A stretch of DNA of 64,000 nucleotides from Plutella xylostella (taxonomy: Eukaryota > Arthropoda > Insecta > Lepidoptera > Plutellidae), in the NCBI RefSeq assembly GCF_932276165.1, contig NC_063986.1, positions 2,306,501-2,370,500 of the forward strand, given 5' to 3'. The translations under genes and the position numbers were made by a program. The notes under the pieces are model-generated. The model searched no databases. It was not told the DNA's origin and worked only from the letters and a program-made list of their open reading frames with translations. The stretch's first letter is position 1; each line of letters starts with the position of its first letter. Positions 23,861-36,266 of this stretch are shown in pieces.

Positions 23861-24626
23861 AAAAAAATAAAAAACCGACTTCAAAAAACCACTAAAATGT
23901 AAGTAATAATTTAAGGTTTACACAAATTATATGTGACAGTACAAATATACCTAAGCAGGAACTGTTCTTCTTTGATGTTGGTGCAGTGACAAAGTAATCT
24001 GAAGAAATATATGGCACCAACTTCAAAAAAGAACAGTTCCTGCTTAGGTATATTTGTACTGTCACATATAATTTGTGTAAACCTTAAATTATTACTTACA
24101 TTTTAGTGGTTTTTTGAAGTCGGTTTTTTATTTTTTTAAATTATTATTTTATTTTATAGTTTTTAGTTTATTTGCAATAATTTTTAATCAAAAGTAAGAT
24201 GCAAATGATACCAAAAAGTCCTACTAATCAATACGAATCATTCAAGCCTAAACACGAGGTAGTTGCTATATACCGTTGAGGAGTTCCCTTGACTGCCTTA
24301 CGTTTCCATCATCAGATCAGCTCAAGGTCACCATCATATTTTATTGTTATAAGAACTATATTTACGTTCTTAATTTCATTAGAATCGGTTAATATGTGTC
24401 CAAAATGGAAATTCATACCCTGTTTTTACCCCTTTACCCACCCTTAGGGGTGAGATAAAATTCTGAAAAAAAATGGGACCACCTGGAAGCTCAACCCAAT
24501 ACAACAAAAAAAGAATTTTCAAAATCGGTTCATAAACGGCGGAGTTATCGGTGAACATACATAAAAAAAAAAAAAAAAAAAATATCCCGACGAATTGAGA
24601 ACCTCCTCTTTTTTTTGAAGTCGGTT
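23861..24626. mobile_element. 'AACCGACTTCAAAAAA' element with 109-bp perfect palindrome
   Basis: 23861-23969 and 24029-24137 are perfect inverted repeats of 109 bp around a 59-bp spacer containing ttgatgttggtgcagtgaca. A further ~490 bp follows, ending ttttttgaagtcggttaaaa, so the left end (aaccgacttcaaaaaa) and the right end are also inverted. A near-identical copy without the left arm lies at 31971-32626. Non-coding. Confidence 0.85.
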
Positions 24627-24681
24627 AAAAATATGAGTGTTTATAACGGATTTCGGTGATTTAAATGAGGTTTATTCTTAA

Positions 24682-24879
24682 CTAGCTGTGCCCGCGAGCT
24701 TCGCTTCACCTTAAAAAGATTTTCCCGTGGGAATTCCGGGATAAAAAGTAGCCTATGTTCTTTCTCAGGGTCTATAGACCATATGTATATCAAATTTCAT
24801 TCAAATCCGTTCAGTAGTTTTGGCGTGAAAGAGTAACAGACAGACACAGTAACTTTCGCATTTATAATATTAGTTAGGA
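24682..24879 (-). mobile_element. Lep1-like Helitron, copy 3
   Basis: CTAG end at 24682-24685 preceded by A; TCCTAACTAATATTATAAAT start at 24879 followed by T on the plus strand. The microsatellite is short (agacagacac). Confidence 0.85.
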
Positions 24880-26705
24880 TAATAATATGTATTTTTTATC
24901 CTGGAATTGCCACGGGACAATCACTTAGGACGAAGTGACGCTCGCGGGGAAAGCTAGCGTAACTGTAAAAGAACATCCCGTAATGTGAGTGCACATTAGA
25001 ATTCAGAATGCAGTAGCTACTACCTAAGCGCATGAGTATGTATAATGTATGTACATATTGACCTAAGCTCAAATACCGTGCTGACCGCGCAAATAGCACA
25101 TTGCACATGACCCCATTATGTGACGCATTGTACAGTGGAGGTCCCGATAATTGCGAAACATTACACATTGGACGAGTTCTCGAGTGGAGACCACGAACAG
25201 GCAAATAGACGCTGGACCAACCTTAGCGAGATTAGGAAGATTAGGCCGATGATGATGACACAATGGACTTTCCAGCGTTTCTAATCCGTTAGTCATGAGA
25301 GCCAAATTCGACTGTAGCTTTGGCTATAGGCTGATACACATTGTTTAGTGCGAGTGCGAATAGTCTGCGAGTAGAGGTACATTGCTGAGTATGTATGGAA
25401 GGTTCAAAAGTTTTGCAAATACTATACTACAAGCCCAGCAATGTACGTCTACTAAACACTCGCACTAAACAGTGTGTGAATCATCCTTATAGCAGTGCGT
25501 GCCTACACACATTAATATTCACCAGTGGAACTGTACTCCCGACAGACGATAGATATGGTAGCTCTGTTGGTACCCTTGTAGTGTAATTATTTTATAAAAT
25601 CAAGGACTCCAAATGAGTCCTCATAGGAAACACATAGGATAGATGGGTACATGCCATATTTTTCATGCGTGTAGCGTACAAAGCTCTTTTTAGACACTGT
25701 TTCACGATGGATATCACTGAATAAAAGTCATCAATGTGATAAAATTATTTCAAATTATATCTACGGTTGGTATGTAGGTATAATTTAAATATACATATGT
25801 CATGTATATTATAATATTTAAATTACATATACATAATAATATATTTCACTGATATTGTGATGTGAAACAGGGGGTTAATCTCTTTAACCTTTTTTTATAC
25901 ATCAATAAATAATCATGACTCTGCCTCAAAGGACAGAATATCATATTTCTAAGTTCTTCATCAAATATTTGTAGCTCTCTCAACATCGAAATGCTTTGAA
26001 TGCCTTCTTTCGTCTTGGTAAATGATTAATAATGGACCACTTTTAGCTTGAAAATAAACACTCGGATTGGTTTGTTTCTTTTTAAAGATAATATTCATAT
26101 ATTATAAATTTAGCTTATTTAGCTTTATGTTTGTATAAGTACAAATGTAAATAGTCAAAAAAACTTTCATTTACAATAGGTAAGTAGGCTGTCTAAATCG
26201 GTCTTAAATATTTTCTACTAGAAACCTATTCACAGAGATATATTTTAACATGTTTAACATTATAGCTTATAATAACACAAACACATTTTATGATATTATA
26301 TTCTTAACAACAGACACATAAAGTGGGCAAAATCCCAATTCAGATTTGTTAGTCTCCGATTGCACTCCTTCGTGACCATCGATAAGAAGCCGCGTGTCGA
26401 GGCGCCGTCGATCACGGGGCGAGTGTCCACTGCCGCGACCAACGATATTTCGTTATACTGTTAATCTAAGGCGGCGACCAAACGCCCACTTATCGATGCT
26501 ACTAGGTACCCAATTCTCAACCATTCACGTTCCGAGTCGTGTGTTAGGATGCAATTAAAATTTTATACTTTTGTTTTAATTTCCCCAAGGAACACACTGA
26601 CGTTGGTAATAATGACATTCTGAAAAAAAAAAGTGCGAAATATGAGACATAAAACTCGTAAGCTTTGTAATAAGCAGTGCACTGTTCGTTATCTTGTACT
26701 TAGTG
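24880..26705. other. No gene seen
   Basis: AT-rich. The pair tgcgagtgcgaa... (25347) and ttcgcactcgcac-like sequence around 25440-25475 is a weak inverted repeat. No exon is supported. Confidence 0.4.
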
Positions 26706-26832
26706 CCAATTTCTCCATAGTCGGTTAGAGCATAACCAGGTATTAGTGGTTGACTTTTGACACATCTGTCAAGAATTTTATATGGAGATGACGTATAATT
26801 GATGAACCAATCCCTGGTCTATGGAGAAATTG
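26706..26832. mobile_element. MITE with 'CCAATTTCTCCATAG' inverted ends
   Basis: Left ccaatttctccatag and right ctatggagaaattgg are perfect 15-bp inverted repeats 127 bp apart. The inner parts also pair (aaccaggtatta / aatccctggt). Non-coding. Confidence 0.8.
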
Positions 26833-26940
26833 GGTCTTAATAAAATACTGTCGTGTACTTAATCAACAAATAATTGTAAATATTTACGTTCAATAAATGA
26901 TGACTCTGAATCTTATAAATCCGACTGTAACACCCTGTAT

Positions 26941-27000
26941 GTGACGGTGGCAGTGGCCAGCCGGCCGGCGGTGACGGTAGCAGTGGCCGCCCGGCCGGCG
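26941..27000 (+). repeat. GC-rich 30-bp tandem repeat, two units
   Basis: gtgacggtggcagtggccag+ccggccggcg and gtgacggtagcagtggccgc+ccggccggcg lie head to tail, in strong compositional contrast to the flanks. Confidence 0.85.
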
Positions 27001-28388
27001 GTTGATGGATGAGGTCTCGAGGACGTGTCTCCCGGCGCTGATCAATCACTGAACGACCCTTTTTTTTTAACTGAACGATAACGGCCTATTTGTTTCTCGC
27101 GCGATCTTTGTCCGAGGGTCAGATTGACATTCTTGCGTTGATTTTGTTACTAGGGTATACTGAGGATATAAATATAATACCTACTTAGGTAATACTTTAT
27201 TGACTACACAGAACATAAATAATTCAATAGGTTGCCTTATCGCTAAAAGCGATCTCTTCCAGACAACATTTGGGTGGAGGAATGACTAAATAATAAATGA
27301 GGATAGATAGATAAAACCGCGCCTGAAGGCTTACGGCAAAATTGGGAACTAAACTAGCCTATCATACTATCTGCACCAGCACAGTATGTTTAGTAGTCAT
27401 CTACTTATATTTATATAATCACAAACACGAGTCAATTTGAATATACAGTTTTCAGAGTTACAGACAAAATGCCGTCAATTAGTACTAGCATAGTATAGGA
27501 CATAGAAGATAAGAGAGATTTTGTCTAATTCTCTTTTGATTGGCCATTAAATGTTGCCTAATTAATCCGTATTTACTACACTCAGCTGCGGGCTAACACC
27601 CGTATCTCTAGTACACACATCGACTATATTATGTACTTTTACTGAACTAATTTAAAAAATAAACAAGTTTTAAAGAGTATATAAAAAGTATTTGACACAA
27701 AAAAATAATATGAGTACCTATTTGATAGGGCTAAAAATCGATTATCAACCTATAACGTGAGTACAGAAAAAATCGGGTGGCTTGCGAGTCAACTTTGACT
27801 ACCCTTACGAGGATTACAGTCGCGAGCATATATTATGTAGGTATATAATAATATGTGATTATAACGAGTACAAATTAAACTAAAAAGTTGAGAAGAAAGT
27901 TGTTTTACTATGAATATACACACGGAACAGCTGTTGCCGGGAGTATCTTGGCGGCAGCTCTACATGTTAATATGCAATGATCTCCAGCAACATACAAACA
28001 AACATAATGATATCATTACGAGCATTATTAATTATTCACCCACAACCTCCCACTACATACTTGTTTATTAATATCTATTTAAATTTGTATGAATCTCAAT
28101 TTCTTCACGCATGAACCGATATCACTTGTTGTCAGTAAGGAAAATACATGCTACTTTAATAAAATATATATGGCAAACTTAATATTATTATTTAAACGTT
28201 ATTTTGTATTTATTTCAACATACTCCATCTCCTTTTCAAAATCAGGTCAATAGCAAAATCCCTATGAACGGGATAAGCTTCAGCCAGTTAAGGCTGTCAA
28301 TGGTTTTACTCGGTGAAGATTTGACGAGATAAAAGCAACGCTTTGAGTCCTATACCCTTGTAATGGGATCCCAGGAATTGCTTAAATC
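27001..28388. other. No gene seen
   Basis: AT-rich, no supported exon or repeat end. Confidence 0.45.
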
Positions 28389-28612
28389 GGGGAGTAGAGC
28401 TACTCTGTAACGCTCACACGGTCATAAGTGACAGTGTCACGAGGTAGAGAGCTGGAGAGGCATTGTGCAGTGAACACGGGGTACTTTTGCTTGATGAAAT
28501 AGGAAGTTTCGGAGAACTGGTCTGTAATCTGTACGTTTAAGGCGAGATAGAGGGGTGTTTAGCGCAGCGGCAGCAGAATTCGTATATTGTCTAACAAGAG
28601 TGACCCTCCAGG
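28389..28612. mobile_element. Diverged 'GGGGTCACTCTAT' MITE, copy D
   Basis: Left ggggagtagagctactctg and right caagagtgaccctcc. Internal family words gtttcggagaactgg and gcgagataga remain. The ends are eroded, so boundaries are approximate. Confidence 0.45.
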
Positions 28613-29782
28613 AGACAGAGGTAACGAGGCTCCGACAAATGCTAATGTCCACACGACTGGAGCGAGTATAATAATAACTGTAGATAGAGTTTGAAATAAA
28701 TAATCACTAGGAAGTGGTAATGTTGAGTTAATAGGAATCTTATGAAAAAATATTATATTTTAAAATCTGGAAGATTGGCTGAAGGCCTCTTTTTGGGACA
28801 AGTTATCAACTATCATTTTCACAGAAATACCAATAGGTAAAAATAATGTGTACCGAAAACATGACTTCATAACACTATAAACAGTACTTGACCGCATATT
28901 CTACAAATTCAACTAGCGACACATAAAGTAAAACACCACAGATGCAACGGTCAAACAGAACGCATTAAGGCGAAGCAACCTCTGTTCCACCGCGAGCAAG
29001 ATTTCCCAACTGCCTCGTTTGTCGCCGCCTTAAGAGCCAAATACCTATTCCCGTATCACTTTAGCAGCAATAAAAGTTGTCTTTTGTAAATCTTCAAGTC
29101 TACGGATTCGCTGGTCGAAGTTGGTCGCTTCTGGATTTAAGTTCTTTGTAAAGTCTCCGGTGAAAGCTAAAGAACAGAGGTTTTTTTTTGTAGTGTCGAT
29201 GGGAAATGTTTGCGGGGAGTTTGGAGATATTGAATGTTTGACTTTAGTTACTGCAGTTTTCTTTAGAAAGGTACCTACCTAGCTCTAGCGAAATACATGC
29301 AAGGTCTATCATTATCTCTATAAGTTTATACATAACAATCATGTAGAGCAATTTTTTTGGCGCGGCAATGACGGTAGGCTACAATAACAAATGCACACCC
29401 AGAATCTTTCAAAAATCTTTTAAAGTCAATTTCTATAGATATCTTTTGAACATGTTAGTAAGTGGTCAAAAGGATCAAGGACCAGTGCAGTAGTTTAGCG
29501 CCGTATACGAGTGAGGTCACAAAACCAGTGTACAACTGAGCTCAAAAGCAAACTATTGGCGCTCCAAGTTGCCGTTTGCTCCTGATGCATATTAATGTTT
29601 CCACAAGCATTCATGGCTGGTCTGTTTATGAATCTGGAGCTTCCACAGTATGGGACAGTGGGGACACTGAACAGTGGGACCACTATGAATTTTCTACAGT
29701 GAGGTTACCACCACCGAACATAAGCAATTAACAATGCGATGCTGCTTATGTGTTGGTGGTGGTACGGTAGCAGGATCGTCTT
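28613..29782. other. No gene seen
   Basis: AT-rich. The section 28965-29035 is GC-richer without an open frame. Nothing supported. Confidence 0.45.
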
Positions 29783-30059
29783 CAATAAATAAAATAAAAT
29801 AAATAAATAAATATGTGGGGACATCTCACACAAGACCCCAAGCAAGGCAGAACCTGTGTTATGGGTGTCGGACAGCTGATATATCTACACAAATACATAG
29901 ATACTAAATACAGACATACTAAATATAAATATCAACACCCAAGACCCGAGTATAAAAATATCTGTCTTTAAACAAATATCTGTCCCAGCCGGGAATCGAA
30001 CCCGGGACCTTCGGCATAGCAGTCAGGGTCACTAAGCACTACACCATTCAGCCGTCATA
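29783..30059 (-). mobile_element. tRNA-derived SINE, reverse orientation, complete
   Basis: Minus-strand head: tggtgtagtgcttagtgacc (A box) and ggtcccgggttcgattcccg (B box). The body cagatatttgtttaaagaca matches the SINE at 16910, and the tail is an (aaat)n-type repeat at 29784-29812. Confidence 0.85.
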
Positions 30060-30060
30060 A

Positions 30061-30150
30061 CGATTCATGAGATCTTTACTTGATTTAGCACACCTAGATG
30101 TATGATCCTACCAACCCGCAGTGGATCAACGTGGAGGAAAAGCTTTAATA
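30061..30150 (+). mobile_element. SINE 3' body fragment
   Basis: tttagcacacctagatgtat then cctaccaacccgcagtggat matches the 3' body of the SINE at 20935-21258. The head is missing. Confidence 0.6.
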
Positions 30151-31970
30151 GATAGTTTTGATTTGCACACAGGTTATATTTTTTATTTGATTGGCTACGT
30201 AAAATTTGACCAATCACAAGGCGCAATGACATTAAACTCATCTGCAAAGTGTTAAGATTATGTGAATACCTTTAGAGAAGGCCCGTGTCCTGAAGTGGAC
30301 TACTTTGAAATGATTCTGAATCTGTACTTATATCCACATATTAATGATCTTCGCCATTTTTGTCAATGAACTAACGCCTGCACCATTCTATCATTGCATA
30401 TTTTATACGTCAGGACATACAGATCTAGGAATATCTCGGTCATAGTGGGTCAAGAGGGGGTATTAATGGCTCACAGGTGGGACGGAGAGCGGAGACTAAA
30501 ATAACACCAGTGACTCAGATGCAAGAAGTGAGAGTAGGTATGCAAAGTTATTTATAATTTGTGAAAATATGACACGCGCACGAAAATAAAACGATTATTG
30601 AAATGTGTGAATAAATTTCGAACTTAATGGTAGAGTTGGGAAAACAATGTAGGAATTTTAACGCGATAAACCGTTGCAGAAAATCAACGGCTTTTTATCG
30701 GACACTATTTATCTGTACCAAAACTACCGAATTGCTATAGTCTTCTTCTTCTTAGTTTGGTGAAATTACTACAGTCGACAGCGTTTATTAGTCATTACTA
30801 CTCATTACCAACGTACCATCTCCGTATCTTAAATGAGTTAACTTTTGTACAAGTTATTTAGTATATTTTCCTTTACCTCCTGTGGGTAGGTTTATATCTG
30901 TGCAATAAATAAAAAAATACTTCCTTACTTCTATTATTATAATTAAAGTAGTAACATCTGATGTCACGGATCAATTAAAGATCACACGGTCACACGATCA
31001 AAGATGTTGTATTAATTACGAAATTTTAACAGAATACCTTTCAACTCAAAGTGGAAGTAGCGGGCAAAGCCTAGTTTCAAATACTTGCAGCCTGTTCGTC
31101 GGTACAATAAAACGCACAATGTGTGTCCTATTCACCCACACTGCCCATCAACCGCCATCACCGACTGGCCGACAAAGCCTTTCGAAATTTGACGGCGGCG
31201 GCGTATCTTTCAACACCACGTATCGTATTCCAATTTGCTACCAATAGCTCGATTCACAACGTTTGATATTTCAGCCACCAACCCAAACGGACGGTAACGA
31301 AGGAGGCTAGTTTGAACACAGGAATTTGAAAATGGAACACTGGTTGCAAATAGAAAAAAGAAATGTTAACAATGTTGTGTTCCTTTTTTAAAATTTTGTA
31401 CTTTTACGGGTTTTACCTGAATCTGTCTGGCTGGCGGAAGCGAGTGGCCAATTTATTGTCTATTATGTATACATAGGTTGGTTTGGTAGAATAAATAGGT
31501 GTATCAACCAATACGACCCCTGGTAATACGAGCAAGAAACACACTACTTCTCTAACGAGAAGAGTATGAGAGATATCTCGATATGATCGACACCAATATT
31601 TCACTTTCTGGCAGCGAGTAAGTTAGGGTCATTGACTCATACCTCACTATAACTTTGCTAACAATTCATAGTATGTTTGAAAAGGGCATTATGTAGAGTT
31701 CCTTTGTTCTTATCGGGCTGTAGCTCGCTAGGGATTGGATCCAAACTGCAAATATTGAAACTTGCAGCCACTCCAAGTTTACGAAAGACCGGATGTGCCC
31801 TGTTTTAGTTTAGAATGCCTTTATTTGTTGGGTGGCACTGCTGTGTTGCTTCGGTATGCTTTGTCCTACGACTTTAGGGCGTCTCTATCTTATTTAGGAA
31901 GTTAAACATAAGAACCTATCAAGTACCTAGGACCTAGATACCTAATTCTGTAAAAAAAAACGTAACGTTT
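30151..31970. other. No gene seen
   Basis: No supported exon. Bases 30860-30912 (cctcctgtgggtaggt...gtgcaataaataaa) look like an eroded LINE 3' end. Confidence 0.45.
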
Positions 31971-32626
31971 TTTGATGTTGGTGCAGTGACAAAGTAATCT
32001 GAAGAAATATGGCACCAACTTCAAAAAAGAACAGTTCCTGCTTAGGTATATTTGTACTGTCACATATAATTTGTGTAAACCTTAAATTATTACTTACATT
32101 TTAGTGGTTTTTTGAAGTCGGTTTTTTATTTTTTTTAATTATTATTTTATTTTATAGTTTTTAGTTTATTTGCAATAATTTTTAATCAAAAGTAAGATGC
32201 AAATGATACCAAAAAGTCCTACTAATCAATACGAATCATTCAAGCCTAAACACGAGGTAGTTGCTATATACCGTTGAGGAGTTCCCTTGACTGCCTTCCG
32301 TTTCCATCATCAGATCAGCTCAAGGTCACCATCATATTTTATTGTTATAAGAACTATATTAACGTTCTTAATTTCATTAGAATCGGTTAATATGTGTCCA
32401 AAATGGAAATTCATACCCTGTTTTTACCCCTTTACCCACCCTTAGGTGTGAGATAAAATTCTGAAAAAAAAATGGGACCACCTGGAAGCTCAACCCAATA
32501 CAACAAAAAAAGAATTTTCAAAATCGGTTCATAAACGGCGGAGTTATCGGTGAACATACATAAAAAAAAATATAAAAAAAAAACCCCGACGAATTGAGAA
32601 TCTCCTCCTTTTTTTGAAGTCGGTTA
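31971..32626. mobile_element. Second copy of the 'gaagtcggtt' palindrome element, left arm missing
   Basis: Starts tttgatgttggtgcagtgac inside the spacer of the first copy and then matches 23971-24626 with few substitutions and indels to ttgaagtcggttaaaa. The palindrome's left arm is absent, so this copy cannot fold. Confidence 0.85.
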
Positions 32627-32961
32627 AAAAAAGTAAACACAGCTCACCAATAATATTCACCACGAATAAATTATAGCAGAATCGTTATCGTTACACCATT
32701 GCTTACAGTCCCGAACTATGTCGTAAATAACCTAGTAATAGCGAAAACAAACCTTGGGAATAATGAATGAAATGGAAACGGGAACATTTGTCTCATCTTA
32801 CAGTAGGTACTAGGAAGTTAGGACTAGCTAGAGCTTGTACATTTGACTTTAAGGTGCAATAGTAACTACTCCAGAGATCTAAATAAATAATTTATTTGAG
32901 TGGAAAATAAGTTGAGTTTGAGAGGTTTATTTTTAAAAGCTGGCACATTCCAATCTGCTTT

Positions 32962-33552
32962 GTTCTATTTTTTTTTTCTTTTTTTTTATATATTTATTGA
33001 ATCAAACAACATAGTTCATAGATGTGTTAGTAAAACAATGTTCTTATACTAGTGTTAGTTTATAAGTAATTTTATCCAGTGTTTGAGCAACTTACAGTCT
33101 ATCCTATCGGCTATGACCTCCAGGATGCTGTTGTGACTGTCCCGCAGTCTGCGTAGCATGGACGCGGCTCGCTTACGTATGATGGCATGGAAGCCATCGG
33201 TACGCGCTTCTGTAAACATGGCCGATGCACTACAGAAGCGGGGTCGTCTCAACAGCACCCTGAAGGCATTATTATACTGGACGCGCAATGCGCTGTAGGA
33301 TCTCTGCGTATAGTCTACCCACAGGCTGCTCGTGTAAAAAGATTGGCAAAATGCTTTAAAAAGCGTGATCTTCACCTGTTCTGAAGAACGAGCAAACCTG
33401 CGGGCAAGCATATTGCACCTCACCGACAGCGCCCTGCGCTCCCTCTCAATGTCTCTATGCCCTGCCCAGTGGCCTACACTTTCTTGATGGAACATATTGA
33501 TTACAATCGGTAGGGATGTTATAATGCAATGAGATAAAGTCATGGTTAGCAC
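32962..33552 (-). mobile_element. LINE reverse-transcriptase C-terminal fragment with poly(A)-like end
   Basis: The minus-strand frame 33552-33055 (165 residues) contains ERRALSVRCNMLARRFARSS, LFKAFCQSFYTSSLW and YNNAFRVLLRRPRFCSASAM, the conserved post-RT C-terminus of jockey/CR1-group LINEs. Its 3' side carries a poly(T) stretch on the plus strand (32963-32990), that is a poly(A) tail. RT core and endonuclease are missing. 5'-truncated copy. Confidence 0.85.
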
Positions 33553-33684
33553 AGCAGACCTCCGAATCTTTGTATTTCGTGAACCGTTTCGATCCCAATG
33601 TCAACTTGGGGTTGACACAATAGATTTTTAATTTAAATTGGCTGAGAGTTTATTCATTGTGTCAGATTTTCAGACCCAACCAGT

Positions 33685-33706
33685 CATAGAACAACGCGGA
33701 CTCGGG
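33685..33706 (+). repeat. 22-bp dispersed motif, copy 2
   Basis: catagaacaacgcggactcg followed by gg. See 1020-1041. Confidence 0.6.
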
Positions 33707-34082
33707 TGTCCAACCAGTTGACCACGAACGCCCTGCCCACGAATAATTATTTATTTCCGTGTACCATATCCTGGCGCTAGTGACTGCCATCGATGGCCGT
33801 GTGATTTGCAATTCAGAGTGCGTCTCGACAAATAGCCGCGTTTGACGGCGCTATTTGCATCGCCCCCCACTGCTTGCCGGCCGATTAGAGACGATACAAC
33901 TTGCGAGTTACTGGGTGCTAGGGATGTCATTGCACGGGGTAAATGAAAAGATCACCTATACATTATATTATATGAAGTACACTTTTTAAAGATGAAGTCA
34001 CGCTAACGAGACAAAAACTTACATTTTACAACTCTAATATTTTAGAGACTATTTTACTAGTCAGGGAAAATTTAATTATTAA

Positions 34083-34138
34083 TTATCCCTGTATGAATAA
34101 CCAACATAGCATAATTTTGGTTATTCATACAGGGATAA
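34083..34138. repeat. Perfect 22-bp stem hairpin
   Basis: ttatccctgtatgaataacc+aa and its exact reverse complement are separated by 12 bases. It may be a tiny MITE or a small hairpin RNA source. It is shorter than a typical animal pre-miRNA. Confidence 0.8.
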
Positions 34139-34802
34139 AATGATTTTTTTCTTTGCCTACTAAACTTGCCACCACGACTCACATCTCACTTTTCTTGTCA
34201 CTCTACAGTTTCCTAGTGGCACATTATATTATGCTAGAACTACCTCGTGGTTATTTACTTTGTATAGGTTCATTTTTATGATATTTACTTGCAACCCTGC
34301 AACCCATGGTTGAGGCACAGAATAACCCCGCTGACGTGTGAAGTGATGAAACGCACTAGTGACGGTGTCGAGTGACGGTTCAAGTGACGGTCGAGCGGAT
34401 TTGGTGAATATATGAAAAGCGTTTTAGTTTCATTTTGAGCGGTCCAGTGGCGATGGTATTTGAAAGGAACGGCCTTGGTTTTTGTTATATTTTATAGTTT
34501 TTTTCGTAGGACCTTCGGTCTAAAATCAAATTCAAAATTTAGGAACTAAAATTATTTTCTAGTTAATACTCCGAAACACAACACCCTACACTGTGCAAAC
34601 AATTTCTATTTCACCAAATACACGCAAAAAGCATCCTCTTGCGGCAAATTCTATAAATTCAAAACCTAGACGCAAGAAGGATTGCAAATGGATCGCGTCA
34701 GGACAGCTCTAACAAATTGTCACCTGTCTGGAGAATTTTCAGCTACGAGCTTTTAAAAAATGACCTGTCACCTCCAATAGTGACGAGATTACGACACTGA
34801 AT

Positions 34803-34980
34803 GTTGGGAGAAGTGATTTTTAACCCACGACATAAAGAAGGGTGTTATAAGTTTTGCGTGTGTATCTGTCTGTGGTAATCTAGCTCCCAAACGGCTGAAC
34901 CGCTTTTCGATTTGATTTTTGAGTCATTGGTCGCCGAGTGTTCTTAGCCATATTTTGATCGAAGCATATTTGATAAAAAT
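34803..34980 (+). mobile_element. Fragment of a lepidopteran interspersed repeat
   Basis: aagaagggtgttataagttt, tctgtctgtggtaatctagc and tcccaaacggctgaaccgct form a common lepidopteran repeat body; a shorter relative appears near 61990-62050. Ends are unclear. Confidence 0.5.
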
Positions 34981-35085
34981 GATGAAAGTTAGTTACGTTA
35001 TTTATTTTATTTACATTCTCGTAGTTCCTACCTAATAAAGATTGCAAACCGGGTCTTTTTAGCACCCCACCTAAAATATATTTTA

Positions 35086-35235
35086 TAGCTGTCCCCGCGC
35101 GCTTCGCTTCGCCTTAAAAAGTTTTCCCGTGGGAATTCCGGGATAAAAAGTAGCCTATGTTCTTTCCCAGGGTCTAGACCATATGTATACCAAATTTCAT
35201 TCAAATCCGTTCAGTAGTTTTGGCGTGAAAGAGTA

Positions 35236-35274
<39 letters not shown>

Positions 35275-35307
35275 CAGTTACTTTCGCATTTATAATATTA
35301 GTTAGGA
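35086..35307 (-). mobile_element. Lep1-like Helitron, copy 4, 3' end eroded
   Basis: Same body as the other copies with a longer agac repeat (35240-35274). The CTAG end has changed to aTAG, so the last base of the element is lost or mutated. Confidence 0.8.
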
Positions 35308-35660
35308 AGGATTGTCTTAATCAAGTTAAAAACGATGCATATAGGTACCTTTATTCGAAAACTATCCATGGACATCTCGATGACGCATTGTTCCATCTAC
35401 GCCTTGTTACCGCTATGTTTCCGTACATAGACAAACTAAACTGCTAGTTATTTTACTGCGAATCCTTGATACATCTGAAAGTTATGTTATAATGGGAGGT
35501 TATGATATTTCACTAGCCCATATTCTTCTACTGCACGACATAGGCGTCTCCTAAGGAGCCACTACACTACGTACTTGTCCTTCCATATCCAGCTACTACC
35601 GGCTACCTACCTGGTGGCTGTGTCTTTTTGTATAAAGTACAAAGTAGTAGTAGTAGTAAA

Positions 35661-36266
35661 GTCCAGCCTCGTTAAAAGTTAAATAACACACTCGCTGTAG
35701 CTCGGGGAAGCATTTATCTAAAAGATTTATCTTTCTTATACTTATTATAGCGTGGGACGACCGCCAGCCCACTGGTTCACTTAGACAGGTAGTGCTTGGA
35801 TGAAAAACTGTCTTATGTCTTCGGTCCTTCAACGGTCGTAGACTATCGGCAACTACACTTGCAAGCAATGAAAAAGTTCCACTTAGAAAGTGCCGACATG
35901 AAATGACCCCAAATTTTTAAAACTTTAAAATTGAAGTTTGAATACAATATCTAAGTTTTTTGTTGGTAACATTCTGATGCGCTGTTAAATGTATTTGGAT
36001 TAAGCTGGCTTTTTTCGTTTAGAAGTAATTTGTTGCTCTTGTCACTGGAACTTTTTCATTACTCGCGAGTGTAGTTGCCGATAGTCTACGACCGTTGAAG
36101 GACCGAAGACATAAGACAGTTTTTCATCCAAGCACTACCTGTCTAAGTGAACCAGTGGGCTGGCGGTCGTCCCACGCTATAATAAGTATAAGAAAGATAA
36201 ATCTTTTAGATAAATGCTTCCCCGAGCTACAGCGAGTGTGTTATTTAACTTTTAACGAGGCTGGAC
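35661..36266. mobile_element. Foldback element with 221-bp inverted arms
   Basis: 35661-35881 and 36046-36266 are inverted copies. The outer ~190 bp match exactly and the inner ~25 bp, which contain the MITE end gcaatgaaaaagttcca, differ at three sites. The loop (35882-36045) matches the MITE half at 58165-58262. Both arms contain the same 57-codon open stretch (KDRRHKTVFHPSTTCLSEPV...), read outward from the loop. It is non-autonomous, and the peptide is probably incidental. Confidence 0.9.
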
